A DNA stretch of 6,861 nt from Thermoplasmata archaeon (GTDB lineage Archaea > Thermoplasmatota > Thermoplasmata > Lutacidiplasmatales > UBA184). Position 1 is the stretch's first letter, and the number at the start of each line of letters is the position of its first letter. Below, piece after piece: positions 1 through 5,811 of the stretch. The position numbers and the translations under genes are program-made. The stretch covers positions 1-6,861 of the forward strand of contig JASHYB010000110.1 in the NCBI GenBank assembly GCA_030043255.1, in the 5' to 3' direction. Below the pieces are notes generated by a model. That model was not told the origin of the DNA, searched no databases, and worked only from the letters and a program-made list of their open reading frames with translations.

Positions 1-372
1 GCCGGAGGTGAACTGCTCCCCCCAGTACAGGAAGCCCCCGTAGCAGCCGATGACCAGGATGCCCCCGACGATCGCCGAGACGCGCAGGCCCTGGGCGCTC
101 GGTCTCGGCTCGCGCCGGACGAGGGCGATCGCGGCGAACGCGGCGGCGGAGAGGAGGTAGCGGACCGCCGCGAAGAGCAGCGGGGAGGCCCCGAGGAGGA
201 TCCCCTGCCGGATGAAGATGTAGGCGACTCCCCAGACCAGGCCGACGACCGCTAGCAGCCCGATGTCCCCGGCCTCGTAGTGGAGGTCGGCCCGGGGCGC
301 GCCCGCCGGCCCGGGGGTCGCAGGGGCCGCTGCCGCGCTCGACGGGGTTGCGCCCGGCTCGCTAGCGGTCAC
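1..372 (-). CDS. EamA/DMT-family membrane transporter, N-terminal part (runs off the left edge)
   Basis: This is the first 124 codons of a multi-spanning inner-membrane protein, read on the minus strand from a GTG at 372-370 and cut by the window edge. Translation gives an Ala/Pro-rich, probably disordered N-terminus of about 33 residues. Hydrophobic segments follow at roughly residues 37-54 (containing GLVWGVAYIFIRQG), 64-85 (LLFAAVRYLLSAAAFAAIAL) and 97-117. The W-G-x-x-Y/F-x-x-I-R motif in the first helix and the A-x-R-Y/F-L-L pattern in the second are typical of EamA-domain drug/metabolite exporters (about 300 residues, ten helices). The substrate cannot be predicted. No in-frame ATG lies nearby; a small AT-rich patch (397-401) centred 27 nt upstream of the GTG would suit a leaderless archaeal transcript. 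It diverges from the alcohol dehydrogenase gene. The family call is fairly secure; the exact start is less so. Confidence 0.8.
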   Translation of the reverse strand, partial: MTASEPGATPSSAAAAPATPGPAGAPRADLHYEAGDIGLLAVVGLVWGVAYIFIRQGILLGASPLLFAAVRYLLSAAAFAAIALVRREPRPSAQGLRVSAIVGGILVIGCYGGFLYWGEQFTSG

Positions 373-466
373 GGTCGACCCCCGACGGTCGCGCGGTACA
401 TGAGCCCGGAGAGGACCGGCGCGCGGAGCGGCCGGCGCCGTCCCCCGGGCCTCGCAGCGGTCAACG

Positions 467-471
467 CATAT
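467..471 (+). promoter_or_regulatory. Possible TATA-like box of the alcohol dehydrogenase gene
   Basis: CATAT is the only AT-rich patch in the GC-rich gap between the divergent genes that lies on the dehydrogenase side. An archaeal start site about 26 nt downstream would fall near 495, giving a leader of about 15 nt that begins with GGAG (495-498). The match to a TATA consensus is weak. Confidence 0.3.
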
Positions 472-510
472 GGGGCGCGGTCCTTGCCGTCCGCGGAGTC
501 CGCTTCCCCG

Positions 511-1527
511 ATGCGCGCGATGGTGCTCCGCCGACCCGGACCGGCCGCCTCGCAGCCGCTCCACCTCGAGGAGGTCCCGAGCCCCGTTCCCGGCCCCACC
601 GAGGTGCTGGTGCGCGTCGACAAGTGCGGGGTCTGCCGCACCGACCTGCACGTCGTGGAGGGGGACCTGCCCCCGGTGCGCGACGCGGTGATCCCCGGCC
701 ACGAGATCGTCGGGACGGTCGAGCGGGTCGGCGCCGAGGTCCGCTCGCTCGCAGCGGGGGACCGGGTCGGCGTCCCGTGGCTCCACCGGACCTGCGGGCG
801 CTGCGAGTACTGCTCGACGGGCCGCGAGAACCTGTGCGAGTTCAAGGTGTTCACCGGCTACTCGGTCAACGGCGGCTACGCCGCCGAGGTGCTGGCGGAG
901 GAGGGCTACGTCTTCCACCTGCCGCCGGGCGACGCGAGCCACTGGGCCCCGTTCCTGTGCGCGGGGATCATCGGCTACCGCGCGCTGAAGGTGGCGCTGC
1001 CGCGCCCGGGCGGGCGCATCGGGTTCTTCGGCTTCGGCGGCTCGGCTCACCTCACGATGCAGCTGGCGGCCCGCCAGGGCTACGCCACGGTCGCCTACTC
1101 GCGGGACGAGGCGCACCTCGACCTCGCCCGCCGGTTGGGGGTCGTCGAGGCGGTCCTGACCGACGAACGGACCCTGGCCGGGCGCACCCCGACGCTGGAC
1201 GCGGCGGTGGTCTTCGCGCCCGCCGGGGAGGTCGTCGTGCAGGCGCTGCGGGAGGCGAAGAAGGGGGCGACCGTCGCCCTCGCGGCGATCCACATGAGCC
1301 CGATCCCGTCGCTGGACTACGACCGGTGGCTGTTCGGCGAGCGCAAGCTCGTCAGCGTCGAGGCGAACACCCGGGCCGACGCCCGGGAGTTCCTGGACCT
1401 GGCCGACCGGCTCCACCTGGAGAGCACCGTGGAGGTGCGGCCGCTCGCGCAGGCGAACTCCGCGCTGGAGGACCTGCGCAACGACCGGATCGTCGGCGCG
1501 GCGGTCCTCGACTGCGCCGGGAGCTGA
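511..1527 (+). CDS. Zinc-dependent alcohol dehydrogenase (MDR family)
   Basis: A 338-residue cytosolic medium-chain dehydrogenase that would interconvert an alcohol and an aldehyde with a nicotinamide cofactor. Catalytic-zinc ligands are visible as Cys39 in KCGVCRTDLH, His64-Glu65 in PGHEIVG and Cys150 in PFLCAGIIGY. The structural-zinc set is Cys95, Cys98, Cys101 and Cys109. The Rossmann loop is GFFGFGGSAH (171-180). The second strand ends in Ser197-Arg198 rather than an Asp, which suggests NADPH over NADH (inference). The variant loop ending in S-A-H recalls the subgroup of bacterial and archaeal propanol-preferring enzymes. The frame is open back to 280, but homology starts with MRAMVLRRPGP, so I chose ATG 511; ATG 520 is the alternative. 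The box CATAT at 467-471 could start a transcript with a leader of about 15 nt. No functional tie to the sulfur genes is evident. The physiological substrate is unknown. Confidence 0.92.
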   Translation: MRAMVLRRPGPAASQPLHLEEVPSPVPGPTEVLVRVDKCGVCRTDLHVVEGDLPPVRDAVIPGHEIVGTVERVGAEVRSLAAGDRVGVPWLHRTCGRCEYCSTGRENLCEFKVFTGYSVNGGYAAEVLAEEGYVFHLPPGDASHWAPFLCAGIIGYRALKVALPRPGGRIGFFGFGGSAHLTMQLAARQGYATVAYSRDEAHLDLARRLGVVEAVLTDERTLAGRTPTLDAAVVFAPAGEVVVQALREAKKGATVALAAIHMSPIPSLDYDRWLFGERKLVSVEANTRADAREFLDLADRLHLESTVEVRPLAQANSALEDLRNDRIVGAAVLDCAGS

Positions 1528-1535
1528 GCAGCGGC

Positions 1536-1556
1536 CAGGCCGGACCTTCTGGCCTG
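1536..1556 (+). terminator. Stem-loop after the alcohol dehydrogenase gene
   Basis: CAGGCC (1536-1541) pairs perfectly with GGCCTG (1551-1556) around a 9-nt loop, 8 nt after the TGA at 1525-1527. It is followed by TAAA rather than a T-run, so it is not a classical intrinsic terminator. It could mark or stabilise the mRNA end, or be chance in GC-rich DNA. Confidence 0.3.
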
Positions 1557-1694
1557 TAAATGCGCCCCAGTACCCGCTCGGCGCGGGACGCCGGGGATCC
1601 ACGGTCCCCCCGACAGGTACGGCGGGACGGAGGGAGTCGCCGCCCCGACGGCCTCAGCGACTTAGCAGGCAGAACTTACGGTCCGCCTAACGAC

Positions 1695-1702
1695 GATTAT
1701 AT
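1695..1702 (+). promoter_or_regulatory. Archaeal-type TATA promoter of the sulfur operon
   Basis: GATTATAT stands out in very GC-rich DNA. Its TTATAT core is centred 26-27 nt before the ATG at 1726, the usual distance from an archaeal TATA box to the transcription start, so the mRNA would begin at or next to the start codon. The AAGGAG at 1719-1724 ends 1 nt before the ATG, too close to work as a ribosome-binding site, which supports leaderless translation. Confidence 0.6.
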
Positions 1703-1725
1703 CCCGGTCGGGCGCCCCAAGGAGC

Positions 1726-2580
1726 ATGGCCCCCTACGTCCACCCCGAGGTCCTGGTCGAGTCCGAGCAGGTCGCCAAGCTGGCGCACGATCCCCAGGTG
1801 CGCGTGGTCGAGGTCGATTACGACCCGGCCGCCAACTACGAGGTCGGGCACCTGCCCGGCGCGGTCCTCTTCGACTGGAAGAAGGACATCAACGACCCGA
1901 TACGGCGGGACCTGCTCTCCCGCGAGGCGCTGACCGCCCTCCTCCAGCGCTCGGGGATCTCCGACGACACGACGATCGTCCTGTACGGCGACTTCAACAA
2001 CTGGTTCGCGGCGTTCGCCTTCTGGGTCCTCGCCTACTACGGGATCAAGAACGTCCGCCTGCTCAACGGCGGCCGCAAGAAGTGGATCGCCGAGGACCGG
2101 CCCCTCGTCAAGGAGGTCCCGAAGCCGCACGCCGGCAACGCGACGGCCCACCCGGCGGACCCGAAGCTGCGCGCCTACCTCGAGGACGTCCGCCGCCTGC
2201 TCCCCGAGGTCAAGGCCGGCAAGCTCACGCTCGTCGACGTGCGCGGGCCCAAGGAGTTCTCCGGCGAGGTCCTCGCGCCGCCCGAGTACCCCACCGAGCA
2301 CGCCCAGCGCGGCGGGCACATCCCCGGCGCGAAGAACATCCCGTGGGCCCAGACGCTGAAGGAGGACGGGACCTTCAAGACCCGGGAGGAGCTAGAGGCG
2401 CTCTACGGGGCCCAGGGGGTCCACGCCGGTGCGCCCGTGATCACCTACTGCCGGATCGGGGAGCGCTCGAGCCACAGCTGGTTCGTGCTGCGCTACCTGC
2501 TCGGCTACTCGGACGTGCGCAACTACGACGGTTCCTGGACCGAATGGGGCAACCTGGTCGGGACGCCGATCGAGAGGTGA
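1726..2580 (+). CDS. Two-domain rhodanese (thiosulfate/3-mercaptopyruvate sulfurtransferase type)
   Basis: A 284-residue sulfurtransferase that moves sulfane sulfur from a donor such as thiosulfate or a persulfide to a thiol, sulfite or cyanide through an enzyme persulfide. It has two tandem rhodanese domains, about residues 7-125 and 145-280, the normal length for the family. The active loop in the second domain is YCRIGERSSHSW with catalytic Cys242; the CRxGER type loop favours a thiosulfate sulfurtransferase, as mercaptopyruvate enzymes usually carry CGSGVT. The first domain has YGDFNNW (87-93) with Asp in the cysteine position, so it is catalytically silent, as expected. GHLPGA (41-46) and GHIPGA (197-202) are the CH2-type signatures of the two halves. 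No signal peptide is seen, so it is cytosolic. The start is set by homology and by the TATA box 26 nt upstream. It is the first gene of an operon with sulfite oxidase and persulfide dioxygenase, where it could form or consume thiosulfate. Confidence 0.93.
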   Translation: MAPYVHPEVLVESEQVAKLAHDPQVRVVEVDYDPAANYEVGHLPGAVLFDWKKDINDPIRRDLLSREALTALLQRSGISDDTTIVLYGDFNNWFAAFAFWVLAYYGIKNVRLLNGGRKKWIAEDRPLVKEVPKPHAGNATAHPADPKLRAYLEDVRRLLPEVKAGKLTLVDVRGPKEFSGEVLAPPEYPTEHAQRGGHIPGAKNIPWAQTLKEDGTFKTREELEALYGAQGVHAGAPVITYCRIGERSSHSWFVLRYLLGYSDVRNYDGSWTEWGNLVGTPIER

Positions 2581-2736
2581 GCCACGTCCGCCCGGCCCCC
2601 CGAACCGGTCGCGCCCGCCGGGGACGCTCGGGCCCCGGCGTCGTCCCCTAGCGTCCGGCGCGGCGGACCGACCGGGGCGCCGGGGGCGCGGGCCCGTCCG
2701 CGGTTCGACGAGGACGGGCTGATCACGCTGGTCGAG

Positions 2737-3744
2737 GTGCCGAAGAACGCCGAGGCGCCGCTCTCCGCGCTGCGGCGCTCCCCCACCCCGACGGACCGGT
2801 TCTTCGTCCGCTCGCACTTCCCGACCCCCTCGATCCCGGCGTCGGCCTGGCGCCTGTCGGTCGGCGGCGACGTCGACCGGCCGAAGAGCTGGAGCCTCGA
2901 GGAGCTGCGCCGCCTGCCGCAGCGGCGCCTGGCGGCGACCCTGGAATGCGCGGGCAACGGCCGCAGCCGCTTCCCCCGCGCCGCCGAGGGGGAGCTCCGC
3001 TGGGGGGAGCACGCCGTCGGGAGCGCGATCTGGCAGGGGGTGCCGCTGGCGACCCTGCTGGAGCGCTCGGCGGTGCGCGCGACGACGCGCTACCTGGTCT
3101 TCACGGGGGCCGACCACGGCACCCCGACCGAGAAGGTGCGCCGGTTCGTGCGCAGCCTGTCGGTCGAGCCGGGCGAGCACGAGGAGGTGCTGGTCGCCAC
3201 CTCCATGAACGGCGCGCCGCTCACCGAGGAGCACGGCGCGCCGGCCCGCCTCGTCGTCCCCGGCTGGTACGGCATGGCCTGGGTGAAGTGGCTCGACCGG
3301 ATCGAGGCCCGCACCACCGAGTACAGCGGCCACTTCCAGACCTCCAAGTACACCTACCGGTTCGAGCGGGACGGCCAGGCGGTCGTCGAGCCGGTCCGGC
3401 AGCTCCGGGTGAAGTCGCTGGTCACCTCGACCGCCCCGGGCGAGCGGCTCGCCCGCGGCACGCGCCACCGCCTCGCCGGCAAGGCCTGGTCCGGCCGGGC
3501 CCCGGTGACGAAGGTCGAGGTCGACGTCGGCGACGGCTGGCACGAGGCCCGCCTCACCGCGGGGGACGGGCGGTACGACTGGTCCTCCTGGGAGGCCGAC
3601 TGGACGCCGCGGGTCGCCGGCCCGGCCCGGATCCGCGCCCGGGCGACCGACGCCTCCGGCGAGGCCCAGCCCGAGAGCCTTTTCGAGAACGAGTACCAGT
3701 ACGGGTGCAACTCGGTCCAGACCGTCGAGGTCGAGGTGACCTGA
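2737..3744 (+). CDS. Sulfite oxidase family molybdoenzyme (start uncertain)
   Basis: A 335-residue molybdopterin oxidoreductase expected to oxidise sulfite to sulfate. Counting from GTG 2737, the Moco domain covers about residues 5-215, with the Mo-ligand Cys71 in ATLECAGNGR, then WGEHAVGSAIWQGVPL (89-104) and HGAPARLVVPGWYGMAWVKW (166-185). The Mo-co dimerisation domain follows (about 225-335) with KAWSGRAPVTKVEV and a final NEYQYGCNSVQTVEV. There is no haem domain and no Tat or Sec signal, so it looks cytosolic, with an unknown electron acceptor. The start is doubtful: family-like sequence (RFDEDGLITLVE) continues in frame upstream of the GTG, and the frame is open back to the rhodanese stop at 2578-2580, but it holds no ATG, GTG or TTG. 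No promoter is visible in the gap, so it should be co-transcribed with its neighbours. Family is certain; sulfite as substrate is supported by context; a sulfite-oxidase-like protein of other specificity is the alternative. Confidence 0.88.
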   Translation: MPKNAEAPLSALRRSPTPTDRFFVRSHFPTPSIPASAWRLSVGGDVDRPKSWSLEELRRLPQRRLAATLECAGNGRSRFPRAAEGELRWGEHAVGSAIWQGVPLATLLERSAVRATTRYLVFTGADHGTPTEKVRRFVRSLSVEPGEHEEVLVATSMNGAPLTEEHGAPARLVVPGWYGMAWVKWLDRIEARTTEYSGHFQTSKYTYRFERDGQAVVEPVRQLRVKSLVTSTAPGERLARGTRHRLAGKAWSGRAPVTKVEVDVGDGWHEARLTAGDGRYDWSSWEADWTPRVAGPARIRARATDASGEAQPESLFENEYQYGCNSVQTVEVEVT

Positions 3745-3759
3745 CCCGGGGGGGAAAGG

Positions 3760-4881
3760 ATGGGGGAGGAACCGACCGACCGGAGCCCGGGCGCGTCCGG
3801 CGAGCCCGCCGCCCTGCCGCATCCGTTCTTCCGCCCGGCGGAGCACCCGGGGCACCTGCGGGTCTCCCCCGGCGAGCTCGACCGCCTGCGGGCCCGCGAC
3901 GTCCCGCCGATCCTGCTCGACGTGCGCTCCTCCGAGCAGCGCGCGATCGTCCACTTCGAGGGGGACCGCTGGATCCCGCTCGGGGACCTGCCGCGGCGGG
4001 TCGCCGAGCTCCCCCAAGGTGGGGCGATCGTCGTCTACTGCCACTACGGGGGCACGGCGCAGCGGGCCGCCGACCTCCTGCGCGGGGCCGGGCGGACGGA
4101 GGTCGCCGTGCTCGAGGGCGGCATCGACGAGTACGCCCGCGTGATCGACCCGTCGCTCCCCCGCTACCGCGACCCCCCGGACGACGGCTGGCTCCTCCAG
4201 CAGTTCCCGAACCGGCAGACCGGCTGCCTCGCCTACCTCGTCACCGACCGGGCCCACGACGAGGCGATCGTCGTCGACCCCGGCCACGACGTCGGCCCGT
4301 ACCTGGCGGCGCTGCGGGAGCAGCGCCTCAAGCTCCGGGCGATCGTCGAGACCCACACCCACGCCGACCACCTCTCCGGGCACGCCGAGCTGCACGCGCG
4401 GACGTCGGCGCCGATCTGGCTCGGGCGGAACTCGCCGGCCCAGTACCCCCACCGCCCGCTAGCGGAGGGGGACGGCGTGGAGTTCGGCGGCGAGGAGCTG
4501 GTGGTCTGGGAGACCCCGGGCCACACCCGCGACCACCTGTCCCTGCGGCTGGACGGCGCCGTGTTCACCGGCGACACCCTGCTGCCCGGCTCCTGCGGCC
4601 GGACCGACCTCGGCGACGGCAGCCCGGATCGCCTCTGGGAGAGCCTGACCACCAAGCTGCTCACGCTACCGGACGAGACCGAGGTCTTCTCCGCCCACTA
4701 CGGACCCCGCCACGGCCTGCCGCAGCCGGAGCGGTACTCCTCCACCATCGGCTTCGAGCGCCGGACCAACGAGGCGCTCGTCCAGCCGAGCCGGGAGGCG
4801 TTCCTGACCTACATGACCGACGGCTGGCCCCCGAAGCCGGCGGACTGCGACGCGATCGTGCGCGCGAACCTGGTCCGGTAG
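3760..4881 (+). CDS. Rhodanese-persulfide dioxygenase fusion (ETHE1-type MBL fold)
   Basis: A 373-residue cytosolic fusion. Residues about 33-130 form a rhodanese domain with LLDVRSSEQ and active loop VVYCHYGGTAQRAA (catalytic Cys94). Residues about 145-373 are an ETHE1-like metallo-beta-lactamase fold with ETHTHADHLSGH (His199, His201, Asp203, His204), ETPGHTRDHLS (His255) and FTGDTLL (Asp272). His199, His255 and Asp272 correspond to the 2-His-1-Asp iron site of persulfide dioxygenase. CGRTD (Arg281) corresponds to the substrate-binding arginine of human ETHE1. The likely reaction is R-SSH + O2 + H2O -> R-SH + sulfite, feeding the sulfite oxidase encoded 15 nt upstream; the rhodanese part may supply or remove sulfane sulfur. 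A G-rich purine tract (about 3747-3759) precedes the ATG. Known fusions such as CstB and the Burkholderia enzyme begin with the dioxygenase, so this order is reversed. Glyoxalase II is the alternative but fits less well. Confidence 0.9.
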   Translation: MGEEPTDRSPGASGEPAALPHPFFRPAEHPGHLRVSPGELDRLRARDVPPILLDVRSSEQRAIVHFEGDRWIPLGDLPRRVAELPQGGAIVVYCHYGGTAQRAADLLRGAGRTEVAVLEGGIDEYARVIDPSLPRYRDPPDDGWLLQQFPNRQTGCLAYLVTDRAHDEAIVVDPGHDVGPYLAALREQRLKLRAIVETHTHADHLSGHAELHARTSAPIWLGRNSPAQYPHRPLAEGDGVEFGGEELVVWETPGHTRDHLSLRLDGAVFTGDTLLPGSCGRTDLGDGSPDRLWESLTTKLLTLPDETEVFSAHYGPRHGLPQPERYSSTIGFERRTNEALVQPSREAFLTYMTDGWPPKPADCDAIVRANLVR

Positions 4882-4884
4882 CCC

Positions 4885-4905
4885 GGCGGGGGGACCGGCC
4901 CCGCC
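4885..4905 (+). terminator. GC-rich stem-loop after the sulfur operon
   Basis: GGCGGGG (4885-4891) pairs perfectly with CCCCGCC (4899-4905) around a 7-nt loop, starting 4 nt after the TAG at 4879-4881. No T-run follows. It may mark the end of the three-gene transcript before the separate peroxiredoxin promoter, but a chance palindrome is possible at this base composition. Confidence 0.35.
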
Positions 4906-4913
4906 CGTTCGCG

Positions 4914-4919
4914 TTAACT
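4914..4919 (+). promoter_or_regulatory. Possible weak TATA-like box of the peroxiredoxin gene
   Basis: GTTAAC/TTAACT is the only AT-rich patch in the 60-nt gap. TTAA is centred 26-27 nt before the GTG at 4942, the same geometry as the rhodanese promoter, which would again give a leaderless mRNA. The match to a TATA consensus is weak, and read-through from the operon is also possible. Confidence 0.35.
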
Positions 4920-4941
4920 GCGCGGGCGCCAGGACCCGGCC

Positions 4942-5385
4942 GTGATCGCGGTCGGCAGCCCGGCGCCGGACTTCGAGGCGAAGGACGCGCGCGGCGCGAC
5001 GTTCCGCCTCTCCTCCCTGAAGGGCCAGCAGGTCGTCCTCTACTTCTTCCCGAAGGCGTTCACGGGCGGCTGCACCATCGAGACGCAGCGGTTCGCGGAG
5101 CTCGCTCCCCGCCTCGAGCCGAAGGGGGTCCAGGTCGTCGGGGTGAGCGTCGACTCGGCGGAGACGCAGCAGCGGTTCGCCGACCACTGCCACGCCGCCT
5201 TCCCGATCGTCAGCGACGCCACGAAGTCGATCGCCCGCGACTACGGGGTGCTCTCGCTGCTCGGCTTCTCCAAGCGGGTCACCTTCTACCTCGACGAGGG
5301 GGGCGTGGTGCGGGACGTCGTGTCCGGCATGCTGCCGGGCCCGCATCTCGAGCGGACGAAGTCGCGCTACCTCGACGCGCCGTAG
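4942..5385 (+). CDS. bcp: BCP/PrxQ-type peroxiredoxin
   Basis: A 147-residue thiol peroxidase, the usual size for the bacterioferritin-comigratory-protein group, that would reduce H2O2 and organic peroxides with a thioredoxin-like partner. The active site is PKAFTGGCT (37-45), giving Pro37, Thr41 and peroxidatic Cys44, with the conserved Arg at 112 in SKRVTFYLDEGG. Many PrxQ proteins carry the resolving Cys five residues after the first; here that place is Gln49. Cys83 (ADHCHAAFPIVSD) is the only other cysteine and could be a resolving residue in helix 3, as in some PrxQ enzymes. The start is GTG 4942, which gives the standard N-terminus VGSPAPDFEAKDARG; AGGA at 4931-4934 is a plausible ribosome-binding site, and TTAA at 4914-4917 is a possible promoter. 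It follows the persulfide dioxygenase by 60 nt on the same strand, suggesting defence against peroxide or persulfide stress tied to sulfur oxidation (inference). Confidence 0.9.
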   Translation: MIAVGSPAPDFEAKDARGATFRLSSLKGQQVVLYFFPKAFTGGCTIETQRFAELAPRLEPKGVQVVGVSVDSAETQQRFADHCHAAFPIVSDATKSIARDYGVLSLLGFSKRVTFYLDEGGVVRDVVSGMLPGPHLERTKSRYLDAP

Positions 5386-5418
5386 GTTCTCGGGACCCCC
5401 GCACCGAGCGAGGAACTC

Positions 5419-5440
5419 CTCCGGCACCGGTGAGCCGGAG
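5419..5440 (+). terminator. Stem-loop after the peroxiredoxin gene
   Basis: CTCCGGC (5419-5425) pairs perfectly with GCCGGAG (5434-5440) around an 8-nt loop, 33 nt after the stop codon. It lacks a T-run. The position suits a transcript end, but this is weak evidence in DNA of this composition. Confidence 0.3.
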
Positions 5441-5712
5441 CGGGAACGACCACCTTCTGTGAGGCCGGAACGGGTCGGGCGGTTCGTAGGGCGCGAGGCA
5501 CCGAAGAGGGTTCGCCACCCGCGTTCGGCTACCGGCCCCGGCCGCCCCCGCCGAAACGGCCCTCGCGGCGATCCGTACCGGCTCGGGACGGCCGCCGGGA
5601 CGTTCCGTGGGCGGGAGGGGGCCGCGCTGAACGGTCCGGCCCGGTCTTCGGGATCGGCGACGCTCCGCGGGTGCCGACCGGCCCCACCCGCACGGCGGCT
5701 GCCGCGCGATGA

Positions 5713-5752
5713 TGGGCCGGTGGGTCCCGGACGGTCCGGGTCGGGCGGCCCA
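5713..5752. repeat. Nested inverted repeat (two coaxial 7-bp arms)
   Basis: The inner arms CCCGGAC (5726-5732) and GTCCGGG (5734-5740) are separated by a single G. They are enclosed by outer arms TGGGCCG (5713-5719) and CGGCCCA (5746-5752), with 6- and 5-nt internal loops. All 14 pairs are Watson-Crick. The one-base centre makes a real RNA hairpin require opening of inner pairs, so the inner unit may rather be a 15-bp operator-like DNA site. It lies about 100 nt upstream of the antitoxin gene. Confidence 0.45.
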
Positions 5753-5811
5753 CGGTGCGGTGGGCAGGGGGCGGTCCCCGACGCGGACGCGGCCTTCGGG
5801 AGGTGGCAACG

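Noticed and set aside
280..510. N-terminal extension of the alcohol dehydrogenase by 77 codons
   Set aside because: The extension is Arg/Gly-rich, overlaps the divergent transporter gene and precedes the normal family start at MRAMVLRRPGP.
2392..4452. Minus-strand open frame of 686 codons opposite the sulfur operon
   Set aside because: It runs antisense to three clear genes with conserved active sites, and its translation is Arg/Gly/Pro/Ala/Val-rich without domains. Long antisense frames are expected where stop codons are rare.
511..4944. Possible recoding of TGA as a sense codon, since five consecutive genes share one frame
   Set aside because: No gene contains an internal TGA, tryptophan is encoded by TGG, and TGA ends several proteins exactly at their family's usual length. 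A shared frame across five genes is modestly unlikely but not evidence of recoding.
2946..5462. Plus-strand open frame of 838 codons in another phase
   Set aside because: It overlaps sulfite oxidase, dioxygenase and peroxiredoxin in a different frame and is a low-complexity Arg/Pro/Gly translation.
5464..5536. tRNA-like span of 73 nt with complementary ends (GCCGG and CCGGC)
   Set aside because: On neither strand do the T-arm, D-arm or anticodon arm form in the right places.
5631..5739. Direct repeat ACGGTCCGG at 100-nt spacing as a repeat array
   Set aside because: Only two copies of 9 nt with no conserved flanks; not a CRISPR or tandem repeat.
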